64,000 bases of DNA from JAFDVL01 sp043775925 (GTDB taxonomy: Bacteria > Acidobacteriota > Blastocatellia > RBC074), in NCBI GenBank assembly GCA_043775925.1, contig JAYVRW010000170.1, positions 1 to 64,000 of the forward strand. The letters are read 5' to 3'. The position numbers and the translations under genes are program-made. The notes under the pieces are model-generated. The model worked only from the letters and a program-made list of their open reading frames with translations. It ran no database searches and was not told where the DNA came from. This document shows positions 23,241 to 31,499 of this stretch, one piece after another; the first letter of the stretch is position 1; each line of letters opens with the position of its first letter.

Positions 23241-24101
23241 ATGAAAATAAAACGTATAGCACTGCTCTTTGTGGTTTCTTTGCTATTAACCTTACTGATC
23301 TCTCCACTTCGTGGGTTTGGCTATGGTATTAAAGCGTCGTCATTAGTCGGATTTACCTTGTATTTTATTTTTACAATAGTAGGTATTCGAAGGTCGGCTA
23401 ATGTCTTACAACCTGCGCAAATCACGATGGCAATTGTTGCGGGGCTTTTCCTGATTCAGCTACCTATGAGGATTCGTTTTTTCACCGCAGGGTTATTTTC
23501 TTTCCCGGATTTTATCTTACATTTTCTTGGCATTATGTCTGGACTTGCATTCACTAACCTTCGTAGTCCGCAAAGATGGTTGACTACTGGGCTGGGTTTT
23601 TTCCTGACATTAACTATGTGCGTTAAGGGCTATGATATGTGGCTTCATAGACTTAATTACGGGACATTTACAGGTAAGGTTTTATACTCCTTACCAGCAA
23701 AGTTTGAAGCCTTCGACGAAAGTAAATCCTTGATAACAGATAAAGATTTTACGAATAAGGTAGTTATCCTTGATTTCTGGAATACGAGTTGTGGTATCTG
23801 TTTTCAAAAATTTCCACAGCTTCAGAAGTTTTACGAGAAGCATAAAACTGAGACGACGCTTCGCATTTTAGCAGTTGATACGCCGCTTGAAGATGACAAG
23901 GAAGGTGACGCTTTTAAAGCAATAAAAGATGAAGGACATAGCTTCCCTGTAGTTATTACCAAAGAAGCTAACTTAGCGGAACAATATGGAGTGACGGGTT
24001 ATCCAACTACTTTTGTGATTGACCAAAAAGGCAATATTGTATTTCGAGGCGATCTTGAACACGCAACAAAGTTAGCGGAAGAGCTAATAAAATCAAGCTA
24101 A
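23241..24101 (+). CDS. Membrane-anchored TlpA-like thiol-disulfide oxidoreductase
   Basis: A 286-residue protein. The first 135 residues contain about five hydrophobic helices (for example IALLFVVSLLLTLLISPL and QITMAIVAGLFLIQLPM). The C-terminal thioredoxin fold (about 155-286) includes VVILDFWNTSCGICFQKFPQ with active-site CGIC, and the cis-proline and C-terminal strand in YGVTGYPTTFVIDQKGNIVF. This is the TlpA/ResA arrangement with the catalytic domain outside the cytoplasmic membrane. It follows the eight-cysteine precursor by 109 bp on the same strand and shares its A+T-rich composition. The likely job is oxidative folding of the bacteriocin, with the membrane part passing electrons or conferring immunity; the latter is speculation. 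Confidence 0.8.
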   Translation: MKIKRIALLFVVSLLLTLLISPLRGFGYGIKASSLVGFTLYFIFTIVGIRRSANVLQPAQITMAIVAGLFLIQLPMRIRFFTAGLFSFPDFILHFLGIMSGLAFTNLRSPQRWLTTGLGFFLTLTMCVKGYDMWLHRLNYGTFTGKVLYSLPAKFEAFDESKSLITDKDFTNKVVILDFWNTSCGICFQKFPQLQKFYEKHKTETTLRILAVDTPLEDDKEGDAFKAIKDEGHSFPVVITKEANLAEQYGVTGYPTTFVIDQKGNIVFRGDLEHATKLAEELIKSS

Positions 24102-24140
24102 TATTCTGAAAGCATGCTAATCCAATCTTTCTTAGTCTCT

Positions 24141-25514
24141 TTACAAATCGTCAAAATAAACCACGTGCGAACTCCGCCAAATGTTCGCAGGAATTGATCC
24201 CCGTTGCGCTGAAGTCAGCAGGATTTTGAATTCGTCGTCGGCTAAGGCGGGGAGGCGTTGCAATAAATTTACAGGAGCATCTTCCAGCTTTTCCGAAACA
24301 AAGGGCGTAACACGCGCTAATTGTTTGAGCATCGCGTACCGATGATCGTTGTCGCGTCCGAAGTGTGAATCGTATTCGCTCAGCATTAACCGCACGTCCG
24401 CGCCTTCGTCGAGAAAATGTGTCAGCAGGCTGGCGGCTAAGGTCACTGCTTTTTCAAAAGCAGAAGTTCGCAGTTCACTGTTCGCAGCACCTTCCTGCTT
24501 ACTATCCTCTGCTCCCTGCTCCCTGTTCCCTTCATAAGTATCCAAAGCAATAGTCACGCGCCAATCGTCATCTCTGGTAAATTCGCGCACCATTAATTTT
24601 GAAGCTTTGGCGGTGGCTTTCCAATCAACATAACGCGGATGATCGGTCGGTGTGTAGTGGCGAATCGCGTACAAATCACTGCCGCTCCCCTTTTGTTCGC
24701 TTTCCATTTGCCCGTGGGTCAGCGGCAACAAATGATAGAAATCATCCAGCGGGAGCGGGTTTGGATATACAGTGACTTCTCCACTGGCTTCGACGTAGCG
24801 GCGGCGTTCGACAAATCCAAACGGAAATCTGGTAGTGATCGTAAATCCGCGCACTGGAAAAACTCCGCGCTGATCGAAGGTGCGGGTGATGCTGGCTTTG
24901 GCTTTGGCTCCGGCGGGAACGATGGCGAAGTGCGCTAAATCTCCGATGGATTGATCGGGAATTTTATTTGCCTTGCGAAGCGCAAAACGATTTTCTTTAT
25001 CGGTTGCGGCGACAACCAATGAAAATGAAGGGAGGAAACGTTTTTGATTCGTGATGGTAGCTTCAAGTTGTGCTGGTTCACCGGCGAAAATATGGTCGGG
25101 AAAACGCAGCGCGACGCCTAAATCTCCAATGCTCAAACGCGAAGCGACACCAGAAATAATCATCGTTGCCATCAACGCCGCCAGCACCATGTAAAGCAAA
25201 TTATTTCCAGTGCTAACCGAAGCAATCGCTACGATGAGGATGAAAGCGATGAACATCCATCCTGCGCTCATCACATTCATCGCAAGGCGTGATTGCAGGA
25301 ATTCCATCTGAACATTTTTGGCAAGGCGCGGAACGACATACAGTAAAATACACAACGCCAAACCAAGCGCAATTTTTGAAGCTAAGGAAGCAACCTCAAA
25401 ATCACCAGAGCTGGTGGCGGCAGCCGCAACCAATGCTGATCCAATCGCCCCAAAAATCAGGATGGACGAGACGAACAGGAAGCGGAGAAATTTTTTATCC
25501 TTCAGGAATTTCAA
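24141..25514 (-). CDS. DUF58-domain membrane protein
   Basis: A 457-residue protein, apparently TTG-started (25514) without a clear ribosome site. Two pairs of membrane helices lie within the first 125 residues (FLFVSSILIFGAIGSALVAA, IALGLALCILLYVV, and AGWMFIAFILIVAIASV with NNLLYMVLAALMATMIISGV). A beta-rich middle follows, with the DUF58 signature YAIRHYTPTDHPRYVDWKAT followed by AKASKLMVREF. The remainder resembles a von Willebrand A-like fold (TIALDTYEG ... LTHFLDEGADVRLMLSE). DUF58 proteins act with MoxR ATPases, here the gene just upstream, in chaperone-like or envelope-related assemblies. A block of about 23 residues near 328-350 looks like a repeat-derived insertion (24463-24532). 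Confidence 0.9.
   Translation of the reverse strand: MKFLKDKKFLRFLFVSSILIFGAIGSALVAAAATSSGDFEVASLASKIALGLALCILLYVVPRLAKNVQMEFLQSRLAMNVMSAGWMFIAFILIVAIASVSTGNNLLYMVLAALMATMIISGVASRLSIGDLGVALRFPDHIFAGEPAQLEATITNQKRFLPSFSLVVAATDKENRFALRKANKIPDQSIGDLAHFAIVPAGAKAKASITRTFDQRGVFPVRGFTITTRFPFGFVERRRYVEASGEVTVYPNPLPLDDFYHLLPLTHGQMESEQKGSGSDLYAIRHYTPTDHPRYVDWKATAKASKLMVREFTRDDDWRVTIALDTYEGNREQGAEDSKQEGAANSELRTSAFEKAVTLAASLLTHFLDEGADVRLMLSEYDSHFGRDNDHRYAMLKQLARVTPFVSEKLEDAPVNLLQRLPALADDEFKILLTSAQRGSIPANIWRSSHVVYFDDL
24463..24532. repeat. Repeat-like in-frame insertion inside the DUF58 gene
   Basis: On the coding strand this stretch consists of short tandem motifs: GGGAACAGGGAGCAGGGAGC, then GCGAACAGTGAACTGCGAAC. 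These simple alternating purine motifs resemble intergenic dispersed repeats rather than protein-coding DNA. The encoded residues are polar (Asn, Arg, Glu, Gln, Gly, Ala, Ser) and interrupt the DUF58 fold between the TIALDTYEG strand and the following AFEKAVTLAASLL helix, in frame. Confidence 0.65.
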
Positions 25515-25517
25515 GGC

Positions 25518-25556
25518 AGTCTGTAGAGTCTGTAGAGTCTTTCGACTCTACAGACT
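25518..25556. repeat. Tandem and inverted repeat at the MoxR-DUF58 junction
   Basis: Nine-bp units AGTCTGTAG repeat in tandem at 25518-25535. The segment AGTCTGTAGAGTC (25527-25539) pairs perfectly with GACTCTACAGACT (25544-25556) around a 4-nt loop. The right arm covers part of the MoxR stop codon (25555-25557), and the left end reaches almost to the presumed DUF58 start. Confidence 0.75.
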
Positions 25557-26502
25557 AGATGGGAACCGGAACATTTTTCACAATTTCGCTCAACACACCT
25601 TCCGCTTCTTCGCCTCTTCGCAAGCGTGAAGAATAGCGGGAATTGACGATGATGCGATGACTGAAGACTGGAATGACCAGTCGTTTGATGTCATCGGCTA
25701 AGCAATAATCACGGTCTTCGGTTAAGGCTAAGGCTTGCGCGGCGCGAAATAATGCGAGAGACCCGCGTGGACTAATCCCCAAATCAAGTAGCTCGGAATT
25801 GCGTGTCGCTTCGACAATTTTCATTAAATAGTCCAGTAGGGAATCATCTACTTTGACACGCCGCGCTGCCTGTTGCAGTTCAATGACTTCTTCGGCGGAC
25901 ATCACAGGAGCTAAATCTTCGATTGGATGATTCAAGGTCTGGCTTCGTAGAATTTGCTTTTCGTTTTCGATGGCCGGATAGCCGATCCTGATTCGCATCA
26001 GGAAACGGTCTAACTGTGATTCAGGCAGCGGATATGTCCCGTGATGCTCAATCGGATTTTGGGTGGCGAGCACGAGGAAAGGACGCGGTAAATCGTAGGT
26101 TGTATTTTCAATGGTGACACGACCCTCAGCCATCGCTTCGAGCAGTGAGCTTTGTGTTTTCGGAGTTGTCCGATTGATTTCGTCAGCCAGGACTACGTTA
26201 GCGAAAATCGGACCTGGTTGGAACTCAAAGCGGCTGGTTTGCTGGTTGAAAATTGAAACACCAAGAATATCGGAAGGCAATAAATCACTGGTGAATTGGA
26301 CGCGCTGAAAGCTGCAATCCAAGGCCCGCGAAATCGTTTGCGCGAGGGTAGTTTTGCCAACGCCGGGAACGTCTTCCAGTAATAAATGACCTCCCGCCAG
26401 CATGGTGACGATACATTGATGGATGGCTTCTGGTTTGCCCTTGATGACAGATTCGATGGCGAGCTGCAATTTTTGCAGGCTCTCAGTAATGGTGGTTATC
26501 AA
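25555..26502 (-). CDS. MoxR-family AAA+ ATPase
   Basis: A 315-residue AAA+ chaperone-type ATPase, TTG-started at 26502 with a GGAG site 5-6 bp before. Walker A is in LLLEDVPGVGKTTLAQTI, Walker B in VVLADEINRTTPKTQSSLLE, and sensor 1 in FLVLATQNPIEHHGTYPLPE with ESQLDRFLMR after it. The C-terminal lid has LGISPRGSLALFRAAQALAL. Family members work with DUF58/VWA partners to mature or regulate protein complexes. The DUF58 gene directly downstream is the expected partner. Cytoplasmic. Confidence 0.95.
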   Translation of the reverse strand: MITTITESLQKLQLAIESVIKGKPEAIHQCIVTMLAGGHLLLEDVPGVGKTTLAQTISRALDCSFQRVQFTSDLLPSDILGVSIFNQQTSRFEFQPGPIFANVVLADEINRTTPKTQSSLLEAMAEGRVTIENTTYDLPRPFLVLATQNPIEHHGTYPLPESQLDRFLMRIRIGYPAIENEKQILRSQTLNHPIEDLAPVMSAEEVIELQQAARRVKVDDSLLDYLMKIVEATRNSELLDLGISPRGSLALFRAAQALALTEDRDYCLADDIKRLVIPVFSHRIIVNSRYSSRLRRGEEAEGVLSEIVKNVPVPI

Positions 26503-26608
26503 CGCGACTCCGCTAATAAAATCAGGATTGATGGTTCAGGGCGAGCGTCTGGACAAACAATATCAAGACAAAATCGAATGTAGCATAATCAATCCACGCT
26601 TGTCAGTT

Positions 26609-27511
26609 TCAAGTTTCAAGAATATCGCTTTCGCTGGGGCTGACCGATGCAGCCTCTGAAGTAATGATTTGAATTGGCAAGATACATTTCAGGCGGTAAA
26701 TACCAATTTTAATTTCGTCGTCAGCAGAAAATTCTCTGCGCTCCCCTTGCGGTAATTCACGACCTGCGACTTCGATGGAGTTACGACCTTCACAAATAAT
26801 CGAGAATTTTTCGCCCTGCCGTTCAAGCGTAGCGTGCTTGCGGCTGATCTCGAGGTCTCCGTCAAGGCGCAGATCAATCTGAATATCTTTGGCTCCGCGC
26901 CCAATTGAAATCGTAGTTTTATGACAAGCGAATGTTTCAACCGATTCGTTCGGACGCGCAAATTCAATGGAAAATAAAGCAGCACGCGGACGAACTACAG
27001 TGGAAGTTCCATCGCTGACTGGAGCCGCAATTGTTTCTTCATCTACGGTGGGTGGCAACGCAACAGGAGCTTTGGATCGTGGCTTAACTTCAGTTTTTGG
27101 AGCAGAGCTATCCCACACCGGCTGCACACGAAACTGACCTTTTTCTAAAGTGCCGTCTACACGTAATTCGATGGCGAAACTTTTGGTTTGGACTTCTTTA
27201 TCCCCGACGAGTTCGCGGGCGCGTTCCGACAGCACGTGAAATAAACCACGCTGTAAGCCATCGCGTTTGTCGCCTTGCCATTGCGCATCATCGGCTTTGC
27301 TCAAAAATACTAAATATTCACGAGGAATATAGGTCGGGCCACCGGGAGGCGTAAACATTTCGCGTTGCATGGCGGCTTCGACGTCGCGGGCGACATTGAC
27401 CAGAAATTCTTCCCATTCACGACGGGCAGGCGCGGGTTCCGGTGCGAAAGAAGCGGCTTCTTCACCGTCCAGCCATTTTCTGAAATCTCCAATTAAATTT
27501 TTCAAGCCCAT
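26609..27511 (-). CDS. FHA-domain protein with N-terminal DUF3662-like region
   Basis: A 300-residue protein, ATG at 27511 with GGAG upstream. The N-terminal region (about 1-125) has the FhaA-like pattern VARDVEAAMQREMF, then YIPREYLVFLSKADDAQW. A Pro/Thr-containing linker follows. The forkhead-associated domain occupies about 205-290, with ISIGRGAKDIQIDL (phosphothreonine-binding Arg), ISRKHATLERQG (Ser-Arg-Lys-His) and EGRNSIEVAGRELPQG. FHA domains bind phosphothreonine peptides. The Ser/Thr kinase gene 55 bp upstream on the same strand is the obvious source of the phosphate. Cytoplasmic signalling adaptor. Confidence 0.92.
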   Translation of the reverse strand: MGLKNLIGDFRKWLDGEEAASFAPEPAPARREWEEFLVNVARDVEAAMQREMFTPPGGPTYIPREYLVFLSKADDAQWQGDKRDGLQRGLFHVLSERARELVGDKEVQTKSFAIELRVDGTLEKGQFRVQPVWDSSAPKTEVKPRSKAPVALPPTVDEETIAAPVSDGTSTVVRPRAALFSIEFARPNESVETFACHKTTISIGRGAKDIQIDLRLDGDLEISRKHATLERQGEKFSIICEGRNSIEVAGRELPQGERREFSADDEIKIGIYRLKCILPIQIITSEAASVSPSESDILET

Positions 27512-27566
27512 ATTTTCTCCAAAATAGTAACTGAAAATATTCACGCCTTGAGGCGTAACTCTGAAC

Positions 27567-29141
27567 TTACCACAATCCACGCGATCCAACTTTTACCAGC
27601 TTGGCATCACCATTGACCCAACCTTGCTTTTGCGTAGTCGAATGCTCGAAGTTCGGACTCCAATCACTAATTTCAATTTGAATCCAGCCGTTCTGATCTT
27701 TACTAATCACCTTGTGTTTGGAGCCATTCGGGACAGCGCCAAGCTTGTCGAATTTTGGTCCTGGCCCGGAGCGCACATTCAAATCCAAAGCCAGTACTTC
27801 AATTTGTTCACCAAAGATTTTCGGTGGCGATGGTTTGGGAACACTGATCGTAGGCAACGTTTTGCTTGTAATACGATGTTGACGAGCATATTGATAGACA
27901 CCAATTAAAGCCCCAAGAAAGATTAATGCTAAAGCTGCAACCGTAATTCTGCGCCACATCGGAGCCATAAACGAATCATTGACTTCGGAGGTTTTCTTGA
28001 TCGGGGCAGGGACTTTTTGCGTTGACGGAGCCGGGACCTTCGCCACTTTTTCCGGTGACGGTAAATCAACTACGAATTTACTTTTTGGTAAAGCCGGAAT
28101 CGTCGCTTCGCCGGGAAAATTAGAAGGAGCCTTCTGAGGCACAGATAAAAAATCCGGTTGCTGTGGTTTTTCTGGCAATGACTGCGGCTGCGGCGTGACC
28201 ACTAACGTTTCTTTAATTTTTGGTCTGACGCGAGTGGCATTATCGTCCACAGCTTCCGCCAAAGGAGAGCTTTGAAAGTTAATAGCTGTCGCAGCTAATT
28301 CATGCCAGAACTCAACGACAGTAGCATAGCGTTCAGAGGGGTTATCCGCAGTAGCGTGACGCAAGACCTTCAATAAAGTTTCGGCGTATGGCTCTGACGC
28401 AAGGTTTACGGGCAAAGCAGTAATTGGGCGGCGATTAAACTCAGATGGTGTCCGTCCGCTGATGACAGTGTAAAAACTCTTGGCTAATGAATAGATGTCA
28501 GCAGAAGCCGTTAAGCGTCCGATGTGATTGGTTGATTCGTCAGGATGATGCTCAGGCGGAGCGTAAATATCAGCTCCGACGCGAGTAATTTCCGCCGTAT
28601 CATCACCGGAAATTTTTGCGACTCCAAAATCGGCCACTTTGAGAACTTTCTGATCGCGGCTCAGTAGAAAATTATTAGGTTTTAAATCTCGATGAATGAC
28701 GCCTTTGCTGTGTGCGTAAGCCAGAGCTTCGCAGGCTTGCTTGAAATACGTCAGTCCGGTGTGAAGGTCAATCGCATTGCCTGTACGATTGCGACAAAAT
28801 CGCAGTAAATCTCCACCGGGCATATACTCTAACGCCAGATAATGAAAATGGACTCCGTTCAAATCAGCCGCCGTGCCGTGCCCTAAGCGCAGGATAATAT
28901 GCGGATGACGAACAGCATCCAGAGCTGTAGCTTCATTCTGAAAATTTTCTAGTAGGGTACGCTCAAGATCAGCTTCAGGTGTGCCTTGCAAATGTGTATT
29001 GAGAGCTTTAATGACAACCTCTTCACTGCTTCGCTGGCGGTCTCGTGCGACAAAAATCTCCGCGTAGCTACCCAGACTCAAGCGGTCTCGCACCTCGTAA
29101 CGATCATCTACCAAACTGTTTTCGAGTTTAAGTTGGGGCAT
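27567..29141 (-). CDS. Serine/threonine protein kinase with single membrane helix and C-terminal SH3-like domain
   Basis: A 524-residue transmembrane kinase. The kinase domain (about 12-275) has VIKALNTHL (ATP Lys), VIHRDLKPNNFLL (catalytic loop), KVADFGVAKI (DFG) and the APE-like APPEHHP. A Pro-rich juxtamembrane linker leads to one membrane helix (RITVAALALIFLGALIGVYQ, about 415-433). The extracytoplasmic end holds an SH3_3-type domain: LALDLNVRSGPGPKFDKLGA, then HKVISKDQNGWIQIEI. Unlike PknB it has an SH3-like sensor rather than PASTA repeats. It is followed by the FHA, MoxR and DUF58 genes on the same strand, suggesting one phosphorylation-linked envelope system. Confidence 0.94.
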   Translation of the reverse strand: MPQLKLENSLVDDRYEVRDRLSLGSYAEIFVARDRQRSSEEVVIKALNTHLQGTPEADLERTLLENFQNEATALDAVRHPHIILRLGHGTAADLNGVHFHYLALEYMPGGDLLRFCRNRTGNAIDLHTGLTYFKQACEALAYAHSKGVIHRDLKPNNFLLSRDQKVLKVADFGVAKISGDDTAEITRVGADIYAPPEHHPDESTNHIGRLTASADIYSLAKSFYTVISGRTPSEFNRRPITALPVNLASEPYAETLLKVLRHATADNPSERYATVVEFWHELAATAINFQSSPLAEAVDDNATRVRPKIKETLVVTPQPQSLPEKPQQPDFLSVPQKAPSNFPGEATIPALPKSKFVVDLPSPEKVAKVPAPSTQKVPAPIKKTSEVNDSFMAPMWRRITVAALALIFLGALIGVYQYARQHRITSKTLPTISVPKPSPPKIFGEQIEVLALDLNVRSGPGPKFDKLGAVPNGSKHKVISKDQNGWIQIEISDWSPNFEHSTTQKQGWVNGDAKLVKVGSRGLW

Positions 29142-29367
29142 AGTTTATGCTGTCATCCTGACTACATAAATTCGACAACAAAATTCTTAGACGCACATTC
29201 TCTCACAAAACGTTTTCTATTCTTCACAAGTTTCTAAAAATGGATAGATTCTCTGGAAAATGGGTTTTGAGCTTTAGCTTTTGGTCTTTGAATATGTGCA
29301 TTAATAACTTGTTGTATGGCATCTCTACAAAGACCTAAGTCCAAAGGTCAAATCCCGAATCTTTTAT

Positions 29368-30651
29368 TTAACTTAGAACCCGCAAAACAATGGGAATATC
29401 TCTAGTCGAAGTTTGTTGGCGAATGTCATGCAAGGCGGCTTGCATTTTGCTTTCACGCACTTGATGGGTCAGCAGCACGATAGTCGCTACGCCTTCTTTG
29501 GTGACGCCTTTTTGAACCAGTCCCAGCAGGCTAACGCCATGCTCTCCGCAGGCGAAGCCAAGATGACCAATCACGCCAGGGACATCTGCCGTTTCTAACC
29601 GGATATAATAAGCATTGGTAGTCTCTTCGATATTCGCAATTTCCGTCGTTACTGCATTCATCGCAGGTTGAAAATAACGAGCAAAATCAGGTAGTTTCAA
29701 CGCACTGACGAGATTGAAAATATCTCCGACGACAGCGCTGGCGGTGGGGAATTGTCCCGCTCCAGGGCCGGAAAGCATGATTTCACCAACTGCGCTTCCA
29801 TTGATAAAAATTGCATTGTTGACGCCCCCAACTCCGGCGAGTGGATGGTGCAATGGAACCAGCATCGGATGCGCACGTACATCAATTTGATTCTTGCCTT
29901 CGACAGGTTGGGCTAAGCCAATCATTTTAATCCGATAACCAAATTCCCGCGCCAGTTGAATGTCGAGATCACTTATTTTTGAGATACCCTGACGATAGAC
30001 TTTTCCAACCTCTACTGGAGATTGGAAAGCGAGAGAGGCCAGAATCGTGATTTTATACGCGACATCATTGCCTTCCACATCGTCCGTCGGATCAGCTTCG
30101 GCAAAACCTTTGGCTTGCGCTTCCTGCAAAGCATCGGCAAAAGTTTTTTTCTCCTGCTCCATCATCGTCAGAATGTAATTTGTGGTGCCATTGACGATGC
30201 CTGCCACTTTTGAAATTCGATTGGCCTGCAAGCCGCGCTGCATCGTGGAAATCAGTGGAATCCCCCCACCCACAGCGGCTTCAAAAAATACGGTCACGTT
30301 GTGACGATTCGCCAGCTCGAAAATCTCTGGCCCGTGTTTGGCGATCATTTCTTTGTTGGCGGTAATGAGATGCTTGCCGTTGGTGATGGCGCGTTTGACG
30401 ACCTCATAAACGGTTCCGACACCGCCTGCGACTTCGGCTAAGATTTCAATTTCAGGATCGTCAGCCAACTCAAAGGCATTGTTTGTGACTCTAAAGGGTG
30501 CGAGGTCGAGATCGCGCGGTTTGCTGAGGTCACGAACAGCGATAGTGCGAATATCAAATTGTGGATTGTCACTGAGCAATTTAACGACGCCAGTGCCGAC
30601 CGTACCGAGACCTAAAAGACCAATAGTTGTTTTCGTGGACATAACTTTCAT
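29368..30651 (-). CDS. hom: Homoserine dehydrogenase
   Basis: A 427-residue enzyme reducing aspartate semialdehyde to homoserine with NAD(P)H, the branch point for threonine and methionine. The Rossmann start IGLLGLGTVGTGVVKLL is at residues 9-25, LITANKEMIAKHG and FFEAAVGGGIPLI form the nucleotide/substrate region, and GIVNGTTNYILTMM with FAEADPTDDVEGNDVAYKI carry the catalytic residues. A C-terminal ACT domain (about 350-427, VPGVIGHLGFACGEHGVSLL) provides allosteric control, typically by threonine. The start could be the ATG at 30651 or the one at 30642. Confidence 0.97.
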   Translation of the reverse strand: MKVMSTKTTIGLLGLGTVGTGVVKLLSDNPQFDIRTIAVRDLSKPRDLDLAPFRVTNNAFELADDPEIEILAEVAGGVGTVYEVVKRAITNGKHLITANKEMIAKHGPEIFELANRHNVTVFFEAAVGGGIPLISTMQRGLQANRISKVAGIVNGTTNYILTMMEQEKKTFADALQEAQAKGFAEADPTDDVEGNDVAYKITILASLAFQSPVEVGKVYRQGISKISDLDIQLAREFGYRIKMIGLAQPVEGKNQIDVRAHPMLVPLHHPLAGVGGVNNAIFINGSAVGEIMLSGPGAGQFPTASAVVGDIFNLVSALKLPDFARYFQPAMNAVTTEIANIEETTNAYYIRLETADVPGVIGHLGFACGEHGVSLLGLVQKGVTKEGVATIVLLTHQVRESKMQAALHDIRQQTSTRDIPIVLRVLS

Positions 30652-30891
30652 TTCAGGGGCTGAATTGAATTATCAAGATCAGTTCAAATAAAGCAGAAAG
30701 AAAGTGCGAAGCTTAACCATCTCAGCGACATGATGCAATCAAAAAGGCGAGCAGGTCATCAGGTGAAGTAAAAATGCCAGATCAGAGATTTCTAATGAAG
30801 GCAAAATTGATTGTGATTTGACAGGGCTTTAACGCTGGGATAAAACGTGAGAGGCGGATCGTTTTCCCCTCTACTTTCAAGTGAGATATTA

Positions 30892-31407
30892 ATGAGAACA
30901 GTATTTGAAAATACCAATGAAACGGCAACTCGTGATGAAGTTAAATCCAGCGCCATTCCGGTCGTGTTATGGCTGACTGCAATTTTATTTGTCGTCGGAG
31001 TCTTTGCTGTTTACCAGAGAGTATCGAAGCGTGTGATTCCGGCGCCTCCGCCTCCTGTCAGTCTTCGAAGCCCGAAGCAGGTGAACCGATTCTTTTACGA
31101 ATTCAATGAATTTGTTCGTAATCAAAAATGGGATGAAGCGCAACAATTGCTCTCTGCCGGAGCAAAGCAAAGATTAGTAGACTCAAAACTGACTTTACAC
31201 GATGCTTTGCTTGAGCAACGTAAAGGAAAGGATGACAAAGTATTGCGTGGTGAGCCTTCGATCGAGCAGCCGGAAAACCAGCCGGATTATGTCAAGCAAA
31301 ACAATGTTTACTTTTTTGACAAAAATGAAACGATCTATATTCCGTTGACGGTGGTGAAAGAAACAGTTGACGGAAAGGATCGCCTGGCGATTGATAACTG
31401 GAAATAA
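30892..31407 (+). CDS. Unknown small single-pass membrane protein
   Basis: A 171-residue protein, ATG at 30892. One membrane helix (IPVVLWLTAILFVVGVFAVY, about 22-41) is followed by a short Pro run (APPPPVSL) and an alpha/beta domain of about 110 residues, LRSPKQVNRFFYEFNEFVRN, then KWDEAQQLLSAGAKQRLVD. The latter resembles the NTF2/DUF4878-like extracytoplasmic folds often attached to such helices, though no family was identified with confidence. It is divergent from hom and ends at a strong bidirectional terminator. Confidence 0.6.
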   Translation: MRTVFENTNETATRDEVKSSAIPVVLWLTAILFVVGVFAVYQRVSKRVIPAPPPPVSLRSPKQVNRFFYEFNEFVRNQKWDEAQQLLSAGAKQRLVDSKLTLHDALLEQRKGKDDKVLRGEPSIEQPENQPDYVKQNNVYFFDKNETIYIPLTVVKETVDGKDRLAIDNWK

Positions 31408-31427
31408 GTGCAGAAAAGTCCTGAAAT

Positions 31428-31465
31428 AAAAAAGCGTCGAATGAGAAATCACTCGACGCTTTTTT
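31428..31465. terminator. Strong bidirectional terminator
   Basis: Arms AAAAAAGCGTCGA (31428-31440) and TCGACGCTTTTTT (31453-31465) are perfectly complementary. They end in A/T runs on both sides, and lie between convergent genes ending at 31407 and 31500. Confidence 0.92.
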
Positions 31466-31499
31466 ATTTGTTGTGCGATTTCATCAATCGCGATCTCAG

